A stretch of 64,000 nt of DNA from Microthrixaceae bacterium (GCA_023957995.1 JAMLGK010000005.1:124001-188000); one strand, 5' to 3'. Shown: positions 53,714 to 63,199, counted from the stretch's first letter. Program-made: numbers and translations. Notes: generated by a model not told the origin, from the letters alone.

Positions 53714-54397
53714 CTACCTGTCGCGCAGGGTGTACCCCACGCCCCGGATCGTGTGGATCAACTTCGGGTCGACGGCGTCGACCTTCTTGCGGAGGTATCC
53801 GATGTAGGTCTCGACCACACCGCCGTCGCCACCGAAGTCGTACTGCCACACGTGGTCGAGGATCTGCGCCTTGGACATCACCCGGCCCTGATTCAGCATC
53901 AGGAAACGGAGCAGGTTGAACTCGGTGGGCGAAAGGGAGACCTCCTCGCCTGCGCGGATCACGCGGTGGGCGTCCTCGTCGAGTTCCAGATCGGCGCAGC
54001 TGAGCACCGGGGATTCGGCCACCGCTGTCCCGGCCCGGCGCAGCAGGGCCTGGGTGCGGGCCACCAACTCCTCCAGGCTGAAGGGCTTGACCAGGTAGTC
54101 GTCGCCCCCGAGGGTCAGACCGCGGACCTTGTCCTCCACGGTGTCGCGTGCTGTGAGGAAAAGGACCGGGACCTTGTTGCCCTCCGAACGGAGTCGTCGG
54201 CAGACCTCGAATCCGTCCAGGTCGGGCATCATCACATCGAGCACGATCAGGTCGGGATCCACCTCGGGAGCCGCCTCCAGCGCCTTGCGTCCGTTCTCGA
54301 ACGCCGTCACCTCGAAACCGTGGTGGCTCAGCGCTGCTTCCAGCATCGAGCGCAGGTTGTCGTCGTCGTCGACCAACAGCAGCGATTCACCGGCCAT
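53714..54397 (-). CDS. OmpR-family response regulator
   Basis: The 227-residue protein has a receiver domain with LLLVDDDDNLRSML, the phosphorylated aspartate in LIVLDVMMPDLDGFEV (about residue 52), and the Thr and Lys of VLFLTARD and DDYLVKPFSLEEL. The C-terminal winged-helix DNA-binding domain (about 130-227) has LSPTEFNLLRFLMLNQGRVM and IRGVGYTLR. It closely resembles TcrX, MprA and TrcR regulators. It heads the operon with the kinase and perhaps YceI. A divergent sulfatase gene is one possible target. Confidence 0.93.
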   Translation of the reverse strand: MAGESLLLVDDDDNLRSMLEAALSHHGFEVTAFENGRKALEAAPEVDPDLIVLDVMMPDLDGFEVCRRLRSEGNKVPVLFLTARDTVEDKVRGLTLGGDDYLVKPFSLEELVARTQALLRRAGTAVAESPVLSCADLELDEDAHRVIRAGEEVSLSPTEFNLLRFLMLNQGRVMSKAQILDHVWQYDFGGDGGVVETYIGYLRKKVDAVDPKLIHTIRGVGYTLRDR

Positions 54398-54601
54398 GCC
54401 ACAGCTTGGCACCCGTACCTGTGAGTTGGCTGGGAGCCGGCCGTGAACCCCAGGTGTCCGGGCTCGCCACCTCCACCTCCACCGCCGCGTCCGAGACGTC
54501 CGAGACCGCGTCCGAGGCTCTGCGGGTTCGTGCTCGGCGGGCGCGGTCACCAAGACGAACCCCCACCGTGCCGCTTGCGACACCGCTCGGGGCGGTCCCA
54601 C

Positions 54602-54607
54602 TAGCGT
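54602..54607 (+). promoter_or_regulatory. -10 box of a leaderless sulfatase transcript
   Basis: TAGCGT lies 8 bases before the GTG at 54616 with no Shine-Dalgarno sequence. This supports GTG 54616 over the in-frame ATG at 54631. Confidence 0.42.
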
Positions 54608-54615
54608 TCCCGGCT

Positions 54616-56949
54616 GTGACGGGCACCTCCATGAACGGAAACGACGGCAACGCGAAGCGCTCGGGGTCCTACCCGGGTTTCGGGGGCGAGGTGGGAACCA
54701 CCGTCGCCGGATCGAAGCCGTGGTGGCCCGAACGCGTCGAGGCACCCCCGGGGGCACCCAACATCCTGGTCGTGCTGGTCGACGACCTGGGATACGCGGA
54801 TCTCGGCTGCTACGGCAGCGAGATCCCGACGCCGACCGTGGACGCCCTGGCCGAGCGGGGTCTGCAGTACACCGACTTCCACTCCACCCCCATGTGCTCC
54901 CCCACCAGGGCCTCCCTGCTCACCGGCCTGGATCCGCACGCGGCGGGCGTCGGCACCGTTGCGCATTCGGATCCCGGGTTCCCCGGCTATGCGATGGAGC
55001 TGGCGGACGATGTGGCCACCCTCCCCGAGACCCTGAGGGCGAACGGTTGGGCCACCTACATGGTCGGCAAGTGGCATCTGTCCAAGGACTCCGACCAGTC
55101 CGACGCCGGACCGAGGAAGTCGTGGCCCTGCCAACGCGGGTTCGACCGCTACTACGGGTTCCTCGACGGGTTCACCAACCTGCACCAGCCCCACCGTCTG
55201 ATCCGCGACAACTCGCCGGTGGACATCGAGTCCTACCCCGAGGGCTACTACCTGACCGATGACCTCACCGACGAGGCCATCTCTATGATCAAGGCGGGCA
55301 AGGCCTCCGCTCCCGGACAGCCGTTCTTCATGTACATGGCCCACGGGGCCGTGCACGCACCGTTGCACGCCCCCGAGGACGAGATCGCGGCGCAGCGCGG
55401 CCGCTACGACGCCGGTTGGGACGAGATCCGCGAGCGCCGCTACCGCCGGCAGGTGGAGCTGGGCATAGTGGATGCCGACACCGATCTGGCACCGCGCAAC
55501 TCCGAAGAGGGCAACGACGTGCTGGCGTGGGAGGACCTGCCCGAGCCGGAGCGTGAGCTGAACGCCCGCTACATGGAGGTCTTCGCCGCGATGGTCCGCA
55601 GTGTCGATCGCTCGACGGGTCGGATTCTCGAAGCCCTTGACGAGATCGGTGAGCTCGACAACACGATCGTGGTGTTCACATCCGACAACGGCGCCTCGCG
55701 CGAGGGCGAGATGGTCGGCACCACCGGCTACATGGTGCACCTCACCGCCGGAGACGACGTGGAGGTGGACCACCAACGGCTCGAGCTGATCGGCGGTCCC
55801 CGCACGGCCCCCCACTACCCACGGGGATGGGCCATGGCCGGCAACACCCCTTTCCGGCTCTACAAGATCAACACCCATGCGGGTGGCCACACGGTGCCCT
55901 TCGTGATCTCCTGGCCCGCGGGTGGGATCGGCGGCGGGCAACGCCGGAGGCAGTACGCGCACATCGCAGACCTGGCTCCGACCCTGTTCGACCTGCTCGG
56001 GATCGAGCCGCTGCAACACCGTCAGGGAATACCGGTGAAACCGATGACGGGGCACTCGATGGTGCCCACCCTTCGCTCCGAGGACGCCCCCGCCCAGCGC
56101 AACGAAGCGGTCTACGAGATGATCGGCCACCGCGGCTTCTACCGCGACGGTTGGGAGATCGTCACCCTGCACCAGCCGATGACCGGGTTCGACGACTCCG
56201 AGTGGGAGCTGTACGACCTCTCGAAGGACCGCACCGAGTTGAAGGACCTGGCGGCTCAGCATCCCGAGAAGTTGGCCGAGCTGGCCGAGGCCTGGGAGGA
56301 AGCAGCCTGGTCGACCCAGATCTTCCCGTTGGACGAGGGCACGGGGCTCAAGTACCTGCTGAGGCCTCCCCGCACCGAACGCGTACGACAGCCCCTCACC
56401 ATCTGGCCGGGAACCCCGACCCTGGAACGCTGGCGATCGGTACAGCTGATCTGGTTGCGCTCCTTCGCCTTCGAGGCTGTCTGCGAGATCGGTGCGGACG
56501 ACACCGGAACGTTGGTTGCCCACGGCGACCAGAGCGGGGGCTACGGCCTCTACGTGCTCGAGGGCCGGGTCCCCACCCTCGCCATGAACGACGGACGAGG
56601 TCAGATGACCTTCATCGAGGGCGCGGCCCTCGATCCCGGGCGGCACGTCCTCGGCGCCCGCTTCGACGCGGTGGCGGGCAATCGCTGGCAGCTCTCACTC
56701 GTGGTCGACGGCGAAACGATCGGCGAACGGCCAGAGGTGCCCATGCTCTACGGCATGTCGCCGTTCGAGGGCATCACCGTCGGGCGCGACCCGCGCTCAC
56801 CGGTGTGGTGGGAACGTCACCAGACCCACGGCGTGTTTCCCTTCACCGGTACGCCCGGGCCGGTCACGTTCACGCCCGGTGACGTGGCGCCCGACATGCC
56901 CGAGGACATCATCGGTCTGCTCCAACAGATGGGCGCCAAGTTCGAGTAA
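54616..56949 (+). CDS. sulfatase (arylsulfatase) family protein
   Basis: The 777-residue protein has the formylglycine-modification motif CSPTRASLLTG near residue 95 (Cys in C-x-P-x-R), preceded by NILVVLVDDLGYADLGCYG with the metal-binding Asp pair and followed by MVGKWHLSK. All core residues of an active sulfatase are present, which implies a formylglycine-generating enzyme elsewhere in the genome. The C-terminal 240 residues are beta-rich and may bind a substrate. No signal peptide is visible, so it is probably cytoplasmic. It lies next to the two-component system. It could desulfate a steroid, aryl or glycan compound; a sulfotransferase lies far away at 12331. Confidence 0.88.
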   Translation: MTGTSMNGNDGNAKRSGSYPGFGGEVGTTVAGSKPWWPERVEAPPGAPNILVVLVDDLGYADLGCYGSEIPTPTVDALAERGLQYTDFHSTPMCSPTRASLLTGLDPHAAGVGTVAHSDPGFPGYAMELADDVATLPETLRANGWATYMVGKWHLSKDSDQSDAGPRKSWPCQRGFDRYYGFLDGFTNLHQPHRLIRDNSPVDIESYPEGYYLTDDLTDEAISMIKAGKASAPGQPFFMYMAHGAVHAPLHAPEDEIAAQRGRYDAGWDEIRERRYRRQVELGIVDADTDLAPRNSEEGNDVLAWEDLPEPERELNARYMEVFAAMVRSVDRSTGRILEALDEIGELDNTIVVFTSDNGASREGEMVGTTGYMVHLTAGDDVEVDHQRLELIGGPRTAPHYPRGWAMAGNTPFRLYKINTHAGGHTVPFVISWPAGGIGGGQRRRQYAHIADLAPTLFDLLGIEPLQHRQGIPVKPMTGHSMVPTLRSEDAPAQRNEAVYEMIGHRGFYRDGWEIVTLHQPMTGFDDSEWELYDLSKDRTELKDLAAQHPEKLAELAEAWEEAAWSTQIFPLDEGTGLKYLLRPPRTERVRQPLTIWPGTPTLERWRSVQLIWLRSFAFEAVCEIGADDTGTLVAHGDQSGGYGLYVLEGRVPTLAMNDGRGQMTFIEGAALDPGRHVLGARFDAVAGNRWQLSLVVDGETIGERPEVPMLYGMSPFEGITVGRDPRSPVWWERHQTHGVFPFTGTPGPVTFTPGDVAPDMPEDIIGLLQQMGAKFE

Positions 56950-56973
56950 CGCCAGGTGCGGAGCCCGGGAACT

Positions 56974-56979
56974 TAGGAT
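56974..56979 (+). promoter_or_regulatory. -10 box of a leaderless ABC exporter transcript
   Basis: TAGGAT lies 6 bases before the GTG at 56986. No Shine-Dalgarno sequence is seen, so the exporter operon is probably transcribed from here. Confidence 0.45.
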
Positions 56980-56985
56980 CGTTGC

Positions 56986-58134
56986 GTGCTCGCGATGATC
57001 CGCAAGGAGTTCCGGGAGCTGCGCCGGGACCGGCGCACGATGGCGATGCTGATCGCCCTTCCGATCGTGCTGCTGGTGGTGTTCGGATACGCCGCCAACT
57101 TCAACGTGTCATCGATCCGAACGAACGTCTACGGCGACCAGGCCGATGCGGTGGCTTCGCTGCTGCAGTCACCGTTCGACTCCGAGACAGTGGATCCGTC
57201 CGGCACGACCACCGACGCCGAGGACGCCCTGCGCGACAACGAGGCCGACGTGGCGATCGTCGCCAACCCTGGCCAGCAACCGGTCGCCTACGTGGACGGT
57301 TCGGAGCTGTTCGTGGCACAGACGGCCGTGGGTGCGCTCACAGCAGCCAACGCCAAGATCGATGCCGCCGCGGGCACGCCGGACACCAGCGGGTCGGCCC
57401 AGACCTCGGGGATCGAGGTAGAGGTGCTCTACAACCCTGATCTCGAGACCTCATGGGTGATGGTCCCTGCGCTCGTCGGGCTGATCCTCGCCTTCATCGG
57501 CACGATCATCACCAGCCTGGGGCTGGTGCGCGAGCGTCAGGAGGGAACCCTCGAACAGCTCGCCGTGATGCCGTTCCGTCCCTCGGATGTGATCGCGGGG
57601 AAGATCACCCCGTACTTCGTGGTGGCATCCCTCGACATGATCGTGGTGACGGTTCTCGGCATCGTGCTGTTCGGCGTGCCGTTCAACGGCAACGTGGCGG
57701 TGTTCGCCCTCGGAGCGGTGATCTTCCTGCTCGTCGTTCTCGGCATAGGGGTGCTGATCTCGACCATGTCGCAGAACCAGGGACAGGCGATCCAGATGGC
57801 ATTGATGCTGCTGCTGCCCCAGATCCTGCTGTCGGGAATGATCTTTCCGCTCTCCTCGATGCCCTGGGGAGTCCGCTGGATCGGTTACCTGCTGCCGCTC
57901 ACCTACTTCATCTCGATCTCCCAGGGGATCATGCTGAGGGCAGCACCGCTGTCATCGCTGTGGCCCTCGTTCGTGATCCTCGGGGTGATGGCGGTCGCGG
58001 TGTTCGGAGCTGCGATCCTGCGGTTCCGTCGCGACCTGGCTCCGAGTGTCTCCAGGGACGAACACGCCACCAGCGAGACCCCCGACGACGATCCACCGCC
58101 CGAGCCGGCCACTCCGTTCGCTGCGGGCCGGTGA
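56986..58134 (+). CDS. ABC-2 type transporter permease (YbhS/YbhR-like)
   Basis: The 382-residue protein has an N-terminal helix after LAMIRKEFRELRRDRRT and then a large periplasmic domain (about 45-155). Five further helices follow, including AFIGTIITSLGLVRERQEGT and QMALMLLLPQILLSGMIFPL. This topology is that of the ABC2-membrane subfamily that includes YhhJ, YbhR and YbhS. The gene is followed by two ATPase genes, so the transporter probably uses both, unlike E. coli YbhFSR, where the ATPase halves are fused. Confidence 0.86.
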   Translation: MLAMIRKEFRELRRDRRTMAMLIALPIVLLVVFGYAANFNVSSIRTNVYGDQADAVASLLQSPFDSETVDPSGTTTDAEDALRDNEADVAIVANPGQQPVAYVDGSELFVAQTAVGALTAANAKIDAAAGTPDTSGSAQTSGIEVEVLYNPDLETSWVMVPALVGLILAFIGTIITSLGLVRERQEGTLEQLAVMPFRPSDVIAGKITPYFVVASLDMIVVTVLGIVLFGVPFNGNVAVFALGAVIFLLVVLGIGVLISTMSQNQGQAIQMALMLLLPQILLSGMIFPLSSMPWGVRWIGYLLPLTYFISISQGIMLRAAPLSSLWPSFVILGVMAVAVFGAAILRFRRDLAPSVSRDEHATSETPDDDPPPEPATPFAAGR

Positions 58135-58144
58135 GCTGCGGGCA

Positions 58145-58975
58145 GTGAACTACGGAGCCACAGCCCTCGAGGTCTCCTTCGGAAGCCGACCGGCACTGGG
58201 CGGGGTGGACCTCTCGATCCCCGCCGGTCGGGTCTCCGCGGTGGTGGGCGGAGACGGAGCAGGCAAGTCGACCCTCCTGCACTGCCTGGCAGGGACCGTT
58301 CAACCCACCAGGGGTGAGGTGCGCCGGCCGGCCAAGGAGCTCCTGGGCCTCATGCCGTCACAGTCGGGAACCTGGGCGGATCTCACCGTCGACGAGAACA
58401 TCTCCTTCGTGGCAGCCGCCTACGGAGTTGGCGGCCGCACGCTTGCGAGCAGGCGCGACGAACTGATCGAACGAGCCGATCTGGGTGACGCACGGGACCG
58501 CCTCGCAGGCGACCTCTCCGGAGGAATGCGTCACAAACTCGGATTCATCCTGGCGATCCTGCACCAACCCGAGCTGCTGCTGCTGGATGAACCGTCCACG
58601 GGGGTCGACCCCGTGAGCAGGGTGGAGCTCTGGCGGATGGTGGCGGAGACCGCCGCCGGGGGAACGGCAGTGGCACTGTCGACGACGTACCTCGACGAGG
58701 CCGAACGGTCCTCGTCGATACTCGTGCTCGACGAAGGCGTCGCGGTGGCCTCGGGCACTGCAAGCGACGTCATCGAGGCGGTCGCCGGCACGATCACCGT
58801 CGCCGAGCGGCCCACCGTCGCCGACCGCGCCTGGCGTCGCGGCCGGGTGTTCCACGAGTGGCATCCGCCGCCGCCGGACAGGGCAGCGTCTGTGCCCGAC
58901 AAGGGTGGGTTCCAGCCGGATCTCGAGGATGCCGTGATCGCCCTGATGCTGGCACGGCGCGAGGCAGCGACATGA
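58145..58975 (+). CDS. ABC transporter ATPase, YbhF N-half-like
   Basis: The 276-residue protein has Walker A GGDGAGKSTL near residue 38, the signature LSGGMRHKLGF near 126 and Walker B LLLLDEPSTGVDP near 145, followed by a switch-like LSTTYLDEAER. GTG at 58145 is chosen because the first strand YGATALEVSFG begins there. It overlaps the second ATPase as ATGA. The two together resemble the fused ATPase YbhF in two pieces. Confidence 0.85.
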   Translation: MNYGATALEVSFGSRPALGGVDLSIPAGRVSAVVGGDGAGKSTLLHCLAGTVQPTRGEVRRPAKELLGLMPSQSGTWADLTVDENISFVAAAYGVGGRTLASRRDELIERADLGDARDRLAGDLSGGMRHKLGFILAILHQPELLLLDEPSTGVDPVSRVELWRMVAETAAGGTAVALSTTYLDEAERSSSILVLDEGVAVASGTASDVIEAVAGTITVAERPTVADRAWRRGRVFHEWHPPPPDRAASVPDKGGFQPDLEDAVIALMLARREAAT

Positions 58976-59850
58976 TCACGCCCGGACCCCAGCACACCAG
59001 TGTCGTCGCCAGGGTGCAGTCGGTCACGCGACGCTTCGGTGACCACGTGGCGGTCGACCGGGTCTCGCTGCAACTGCGCCGTGGGCAGATCGTCGGCCTG
59101 CTCGGTTCCAACGGTGCGGGCAAGACCACCTTCATCCGGATGCTGCTCGGGCTGCTCCGCCCGAGCAGCGGGGTGGTGTCGCTCTTCGGTGACCCACCGT
59201 CGAGGAACACCAGGACCAGGCTGGGCTATGTCCCCCAGGGACTGGGGCTCTACGGCGACCTGACCGTCGCCGAGAACGTCGAGTTCATCGCGGCGGCCTT
59301 CGGGGTCGAGGTGCCGGTCCTTCCACATCAGCTCGACCTGGTGAAGGACAGGCTCGTCGCCGACATCGGGCTGGGTCGCCAACGCGAGCTGGCCTTCACC
59401 GCCGCCATCGCCCACGACCCAGAACTGCTCGTCCTCGACGAGCCCACTTCTGGAGCCGACCCGCTGACCCGTGCGCGCCTGTGGGACACCGTTCACGAGC
59501 AGGCCGAACGCGGGGTCGCGGTGCTGGTCACCACCCACTACATGCAGGAGGCGCAACAGTGCGACCGGCTCTCGATCATGGCCTCGGGTCGGATCGTCGC
59601 CGAGGGCACCTACCGCTCCATCGTGGGCCACACCACCGCTGTCGGGGTGCAGAGCGAGCACTGGGCGGATGCGTTCAACGCCCTCTCGAGCGCAGGGCTG
59701 GCCGTGACCCTCGACGGTCGACGCGTCCGGGTGGCCGGAACCACACCCGATGAGATCCGCTCCACGCTCGAAGCGGCAGGGGTTTCCGCCGAGATCAGTG
59801 TCGGTCCCGCGACCCTCGACGAGATCATGACGATGGTCGGTACCACCTGA
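58972..59850 (+). CDS. ABC transporter ATPase with altered signature motif
   Basis: The 292-residue protein has Walker A GSNGAGKTTFI near residue 43, a good Walker B LLVLDEPTSGADP and the switch VTTHYMQEAQQ. The signature position reads DIGLGRQRELAF instead of LSGGQ, keeping Gly-x-x-x-Gln but losing the LSGG core. Such asymmetry, with one consensus and one degenerate site, is known in heterodimeric ABC exporters. A C-terminal segment of about 60 residues follows the ATPase. It ends 6 bases before the convergent hydratase gene. Confidence 0.84.
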   Translation: MITPGPQHTSVVARVQSVTRRFGDHVAVDRVSLQLRRGQIVGLLGSNGAGKTTFIRMLLGLLRPSSGVVSLFGDPPSRNTRTRLGYVPQGLGLYGDLTVAENVEFIAAAFGVEVPVLPHQLDLVKDRLVADIGLGRQRELAFTAAIAHDPELLVLDEPTSGADPLTRARLWDTVHEQAERGVAVLVTTHYMQEAQQCDRLSIMASGRIVAEGTYRSIVGHTTAVGVQSEHWADAFNALSSAGLAVTLDGRRVRVAGTTPDEIRSTLEAAGVSAEISVGPATLDEIMTMVGTT

Positions 59851-59856
59851 GAGAAC

Positions 59857-60285
59857 TCAGCCGAGCAGGAACGTGGCGGAACCGCTTATGGCCACGTCTT
59901 CGGCACCCGAGTCGTCGCGACGTGTGCAGAGGAGATCCACATCCACCTCCGTGCCGCCCGGCGCATCCTCGACCCGGCTGACCGTGCCCGATGTGACCAG
60001 CACGTCACCGGGCCATACCTGGGACGAGAAACGCACCGCGACGCGCCTCAGGTTCTCCGGACCGAACCGGTCGGCGGCGAAGTTCGCCAGCAGCCCGGCC
60101 TGGTACATGCCGACGGAGAACACGCTGGGAAACCCGACCGAGGTGGCGAAGGTCTCGTCGTGGTGAATCGGATTGAAATCGCCGGACGCTCCCGCGTAGC
60201 GGACGATGTCGGTCCTGGTCAGTGGCGGGTACTCGACCGCTTCGAGCACATCTCCGACCTGCGGTGGGTTCTCGTTGTCAGCCAT
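59857..60285 (-). CDS. MaoC-like (R)-specific hydratase, HadB-like
   Basis: The 142-residue hot-dog protein has IVRYAGASGDFNPIHHDETF (Asp and His of the hydratase site, near residue 27-46) and FSVGMYQAGLLANF. These are the elements of the HadB partner of the mycobacterial HadAB dehydratase. Its start is 3 bases after the stop of the HadA-like gene, so the two should be made together and form a heterodimer. The likely reaction is dehydration of a 3-hydroxyacyl thioester, either in fatty-acid or related lipid metabolism. Confidence 0.84.
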   Translation of the reverse strand: MADNENPPQVGDVLEAVEYPPLTRTDIVRYAGASGDFNPIHHDETFATSVGFPSVFSVGMYQAGLLANFAADRFGPENLRRVAVRFSSQVWPGDVLVTSGTVSRVEDAPGGTEVDVDLLCTRRDDSGAEDVAISGSATFLLG

Positions 60286-60288
60286 CGA

Positions 60289-60696
60289 TCAGTTCCCTGT
60301 CTCGAGAAGTGTCGTCGTCTGGGTGGCGACCAGTTCCCCTGATTCGTCGCGGAAGTCGCTCACGATCTTGGCGAACCGCATGACCCCACCGCGCTTGCCC
60401 TGCTTCTCCCACCGGTCACCCATGCGGGACGTCACGTGGAGGGTCTGGCCCGCACGCGGCGGTGGACCGTGGAACACGTATTCCTCCTCACCGTGGAGCA
60501 ACCGACCGAGATCGAATCCGAGATCGAGCACCGGGCTCATCTCGAGTGGCTCCCAGGCCAGCCGGGCATGGGTCAGAAAGGTCGGCGGGATCACCGCGTC
60601 CGCGCCCTCGTGTGCAGGATTGCGCGACTTGGTGGCTTTCGCGAACTCGCGGACCTTGCTGCGATCGATGGGGAACTCGTAGCTCTCTTCGTCCAT
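60289..60696 (-). CDS. HadA-like FAS1-type dehydratase subunit
   Basis: The 135-residue protein begins [19 protein letters not shown], has [17 protein letters not shown] and ends [36 protein letters not shown] and [10 protein letters not shown]. This order is typical of HadA/HadC, which lack the catalytic hydratase residues and help bind substrate. ATG at 60696 is used; ATG at 60711 is equally possible. It is upstream of the HadB-like gene. Confidence 0.82.
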   Translation of the reverse strand: MDEESYEFPIDRSKVREFAKATKSRNPAHEGADAVIPPTFLTHARLAWEPLEMSPVLDLGFDLGRLLHGEEEYVFHGPPPRAGQTLHVTSRMGDRWEKQGKRGGVMRFAKIVSDFRDESGELVATQTTTLLETGN

Positions 60697-60834
60697 GTCG
60701 GCAGTCTGCATCCTCAGAACGGCCCGTGCCATCGACTCGCGCGGCAGTGGGTCCCGACCGACCGGGGGCCAACACACGAAGCCCCTATGGTCGACCCTGA
60801 CGAGGGGTCGCCGACCCCGAGAAGAGGTAGCGAC

Positions 60835-61734
60835 GTGGACGAGCCAGGCACCAGCGGAACCAGCGGCACCGGCGGAAGTCCCCGAGCTGCAGCGGCCAGC
60901 GGCACGTTCAGCATCGGTGGCGACATGACGGTCAACCGCCTGGGCTACGGCACCATGCAGCTGACCGGCCATGGAGTCTGGGGCCCACCCGAGGATCGCG
61001 TCGCGGCTGTCGCAGTGCTCCGACGCGCGGTGGAACTGGGAGTGAACCTGTTCGACACCGCCGACTCCTACGGACCGCACGTCGCCGAGGAACTGCTGTT
61101 CGAAGCGCTGCACCCCTACCCGGATGACCTCGTGATCGCCACCAAGGCGGGGCTGGTGCGCACCGGGCCGGGACAGTGGTCACCCGTCGGTCGGCCGGAG
61201 TACCTGCGTCAGGCCGCCGAGATGAGCCTGCGGAGACTGGGGCTCGAGTGCATCGCTCTGTTCCAGCTGCACCGGATCGACCCCGAGGTGCCGGCCGAGG
61301 AGCAGATCGGCGTGCTCCGGGAACTCCAGGACGAGGGCAAGGTGGCCCACATAGGCCTGTCGGAGGTATCGGTGGAAGAACTGCGGCTCGGGCAGTCCGT
61401 CGCAACGATCGCCACGGTCCAGAACCGCTACAACCTGACCGACAGGGCATCCGAGGACCTCCTGGAGGTGTGCTCCGAAGAGGGAATCGGGTTCATTCCG
61501 TGGTTCCCGATCGCCACCGGGGAGCTGGCGAGGGATGGCGGCCCACTGGCCGATCTGACAGAGCAGATCGGAGCAACCGCCGCACAGGTCGCTCTCGCCT
61601 GGCTGCTGAACCGGTCCCAGGTGATGTTGCCCATCCCGGGCACGTCCTCGATCGAACACCTCGAGGAGAACGTCGGGTCGGTCGAGGTGTCTCTCACGAC
61701 CGAGCAGTTGGACGCTCTCGACGCCATGGCGTGA
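60835..61734 (+). CDS. aldo/keto reductase
   Basis: The 299-residue protein has [13 protein letters not shown] near residue 79 (Asp and Tyr of the tetrad), VIATKAGLV (the lysine) and [18 protein letters not shown] (the histidine). The end has [20 protein letters not shown], binding NADPH. An AGAGG box 7 bases upstream supports the GTG; an ATG at 60787 is in frame but not preferred. Between this start and the barrel lies a Gly/Ser/Ala-rich stretch of about 30 residues. Its substrate is unknown. Confidence 0.88.
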   Translation: MDEPGTSGTSGTGGSPRAAAASGTFSIGGDMTVNRLGYGTMQLTGHGVWGPPEDRVAAVAVLRRAVELGVNLFDTADSYGPHVAEELLFEALHPYPDDLVIATKAGLVRTGPGQWSPVGRPEYLRQAAEMSLRRLGLECIALFQLHRIDPEVPAEEQIGVLRELQDEGKVAHIGLSEVSVEELRLGQSVATIATVQNRYNLTDRASEDLLEVCSEEGIGFIPWFPIATGELARDGGPLADLTEQIGATAAQVALAWLLNRSQVMLPIPGTSSIEHLEENVGSVEVSLTTEQLDALDAMA

Positions 61735-61778
61735 TCCACCCGCCCGCGACCTGAGCCGCTCCGGCCGCCGCCCACGGG

Positions 61779-62159
61779 TCAGCTGTGCGGCAGTACTTCC
61801 GACAGATCGAGCGTGCCGTCGGAGCGCTTGGGCACAGGAACTGCAGACCGAACCGCGCCCAAGGGGATCGGGCCGTATATGTGGGGGAACATCCTGCCGT
61901 CGCCGATCTCCTCCACCAGGATCGGTGACGGGACCTGCTCCGGGTCGATCTCGAGCAACACCACTTCGCGGTTCCGGTAGTAGGCCCGGGCGGTGTCCTC
62001 CACCTGATCGAGGAAGGAGGTGTGGATGAAACCCTCGTCCTCGAGGCTCCGCCCGACCGTGGAGCGCCTGTAGTCCTCTCCGGACTCAGTGACCTCGAGC
62101 CACTCCCCGGAAAGAGCGAGATGGTAGATGGGTCCGGTCTGCAGGTTCATCCGGAGCAT
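61779..62159 (-). CDS. DUF952 family protein
   Basis: The 126-residue protein carries the DUF952 sequence pattern IYHLALSGEWLEV, YRRSTVGRSLEDEGFIHTSF, DTARAYYRNREVVLLEID and MFPHIYGPIPLGAV. The family is small, conserved in actinobacteria and other phyla, and has no demonstrated function. ATG at 62159 is used; ATG at 62150 is also possible. No linked operon is seen, since the neighbours face other directions. Confidence 0.83.
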   Translation of the reverse strand: MLRMNLQTGPIYHLALSGEWLEVTESGEDYRRSTVGRSLEDEGFIHTSFLDQVEDTARAYYRNREVVLLEIDPEQVPSPILVEEIGDGRMFPHIYGPIPLGAVRSAVPVPKRSDGTLDLSEVLPHS

Positions 62160-62274
62160 TCTCGCGGAGTTGGGAAACGACCCGGGCTCCACGAACCCGA
62201 TTTCTTGTGACCGGGTCGGCGGAGTGTGGGGCGCGGCTCGTGGCCAGGACCGTCTCGATGCCCGCTGTGCCCGG

Positions 62275-62280
62275 TATCCT
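62275..62280 (+). promoter_or_regulatory. -10 box of a leaderless lipoprotein transcript
   Basis: TATCCT lies 8 bases before the ATG at 62289 and no Shine-Dalgarno sequence is seen. Confidence 0.42.
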
Positions 62281-62288
62281 CGTCCGAC

Positions 62289-62720
62289 ATGACCCGCCTG
62301 AAACTGTCCGCATCGGTCCTCGTCGTATTCACCATCGGCGGCCTCGTGAGTTGCTCGTCGAGCGACGATTCCTCGACCTGCGCGGATCTTCAGAGCCTCT
62401 ACGGCGAGGTCAACACCCTCGTCGACATGAAGCCACTACAGGTGGGTGCAGACGGGATCCAGGACCAGCTCGACACCGTTCAGAGTGCATGGACCACTGC
62501 CAAGAAGAGCGCCGGTGACGAGTTCGACAGCCAACTCGGCGCGCTCGAGTCCTCGATCCAGACCCTGGTGGACGAGGTCAAGTCATTCGCTGGTGACGAC
62601 AAATCACTCAGCGACAACATCGACCAGCTGAAGACCGACATGAGCGCGGTCGGGACCGCACTCGACGACCTGGCCAGCGCGGTCGACAGCGAGCTCTCGG
62701 ACTGCACGCTCGACTCCTGA
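62289..62720 (+). CDS. small helical lipoprotein
   Basis: The 143-residue protein has a signal peptide with lipobox GGLVSC (about residues 17-22). A mostly helical, acidic domain with two cysteines follows (one near STCADLQSLYGEV, one at the end DCTLDS), which could form a disulfide. The heptad-like pattern (LGALESSIQTLVDEVKSFA) suggests helical bundles. Unknown function. TATCCT 8 bases upstream and no ribosome site indicate a leaderless mRNA. Confidence 0.72.
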   Translation: MTRLKLSASVLVVFTIGGLVSCSSSDDSSTCADLQSLYGEVNTLVDMKPLQVGADGIQDQLDTVQSAWTTAKKSAGDEFDSQLGALESSIQTLVDEVKSFAGDDKSLSDNIDQLKTDMSAVGTALDDLASAVDSELSDCTLDS

Positions 62721-62823
62721 GCATCCCGGGAGTCGATCCGGATCCGAGGCTCATCCGGCCCCCACGCTGCACGGTTCTGCGGGTGTCGCCCGTGATGTCA
62801 CACCCTCGTGGCAAGATCGACCA

Positions 62824-63174
62824 ATGGCGTTCGGACAGTCCAATGGTTACCCCGCTACCCGAAGTCAGATGGAGGAGCTGACCGAGCTCGTCCATGCCGC
62901 CGGCCACTCCGACTTCCGCGATGCGCGGGGACCTCTCGGGCTGACCCAACGTCAGGCTGCTGGCAAGTTCACCCGGGACGAAGCCGATGCGTTCATCGCT
63001 GAGCTGCAGGCCGAGGTCGACAGCACCGAGGAACGCGCCGATCCATCCGTTCCGGATCCACCGGCCAGGGTCCGCCCCGCCCGCAGCAGTTCATCGTCGG
63101 CGTTGAGCAGGATCCCCAGTGAAACCCTGGCAGAGGAGCTTCAGCATCGCGGCTGGATAGTGGTCGCGCCGTAG
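62824..63174 (+). CDS. small protein with a helical DUF3072-like segment
   Basis: The 116-residue protein has, at 13-63, a helical repeat (MEELTELVHAAGH, TRDEADAFIAELQAE) that resembles the DUF3072-like type of short helical domain found in actinobacteria. A Ser/Arg/Pro-rich linker and a short conserved-looking end follow (LAEELQHRGWIVVAP). No catalytic residue is apparent. CAAGAT before the ATG may be a weak -10. Confidence in the family is low. Confidence 0.55.
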   Translation: MAFGQSNGYPATRSQMEELTELVHAAGHSDFRDARGPLGLTQRQAAGKFTRDEADAFIAELQAEVDSTEERADPSVPDPPARVRPARSSSSSALSRIPSETLAEELQHRGWIVVAP

Positions 63175-63199
63175 CCGGATGCGCCCCCAGCCGCGTGGA

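Noticed and set aside
54601..56646. A 681-codon minus-strand frame opposite the sulfatase
   Set aside because: It is a product of high GC in the third codon position on the other strand. It shows no motif, while the sulfatase has a full set.
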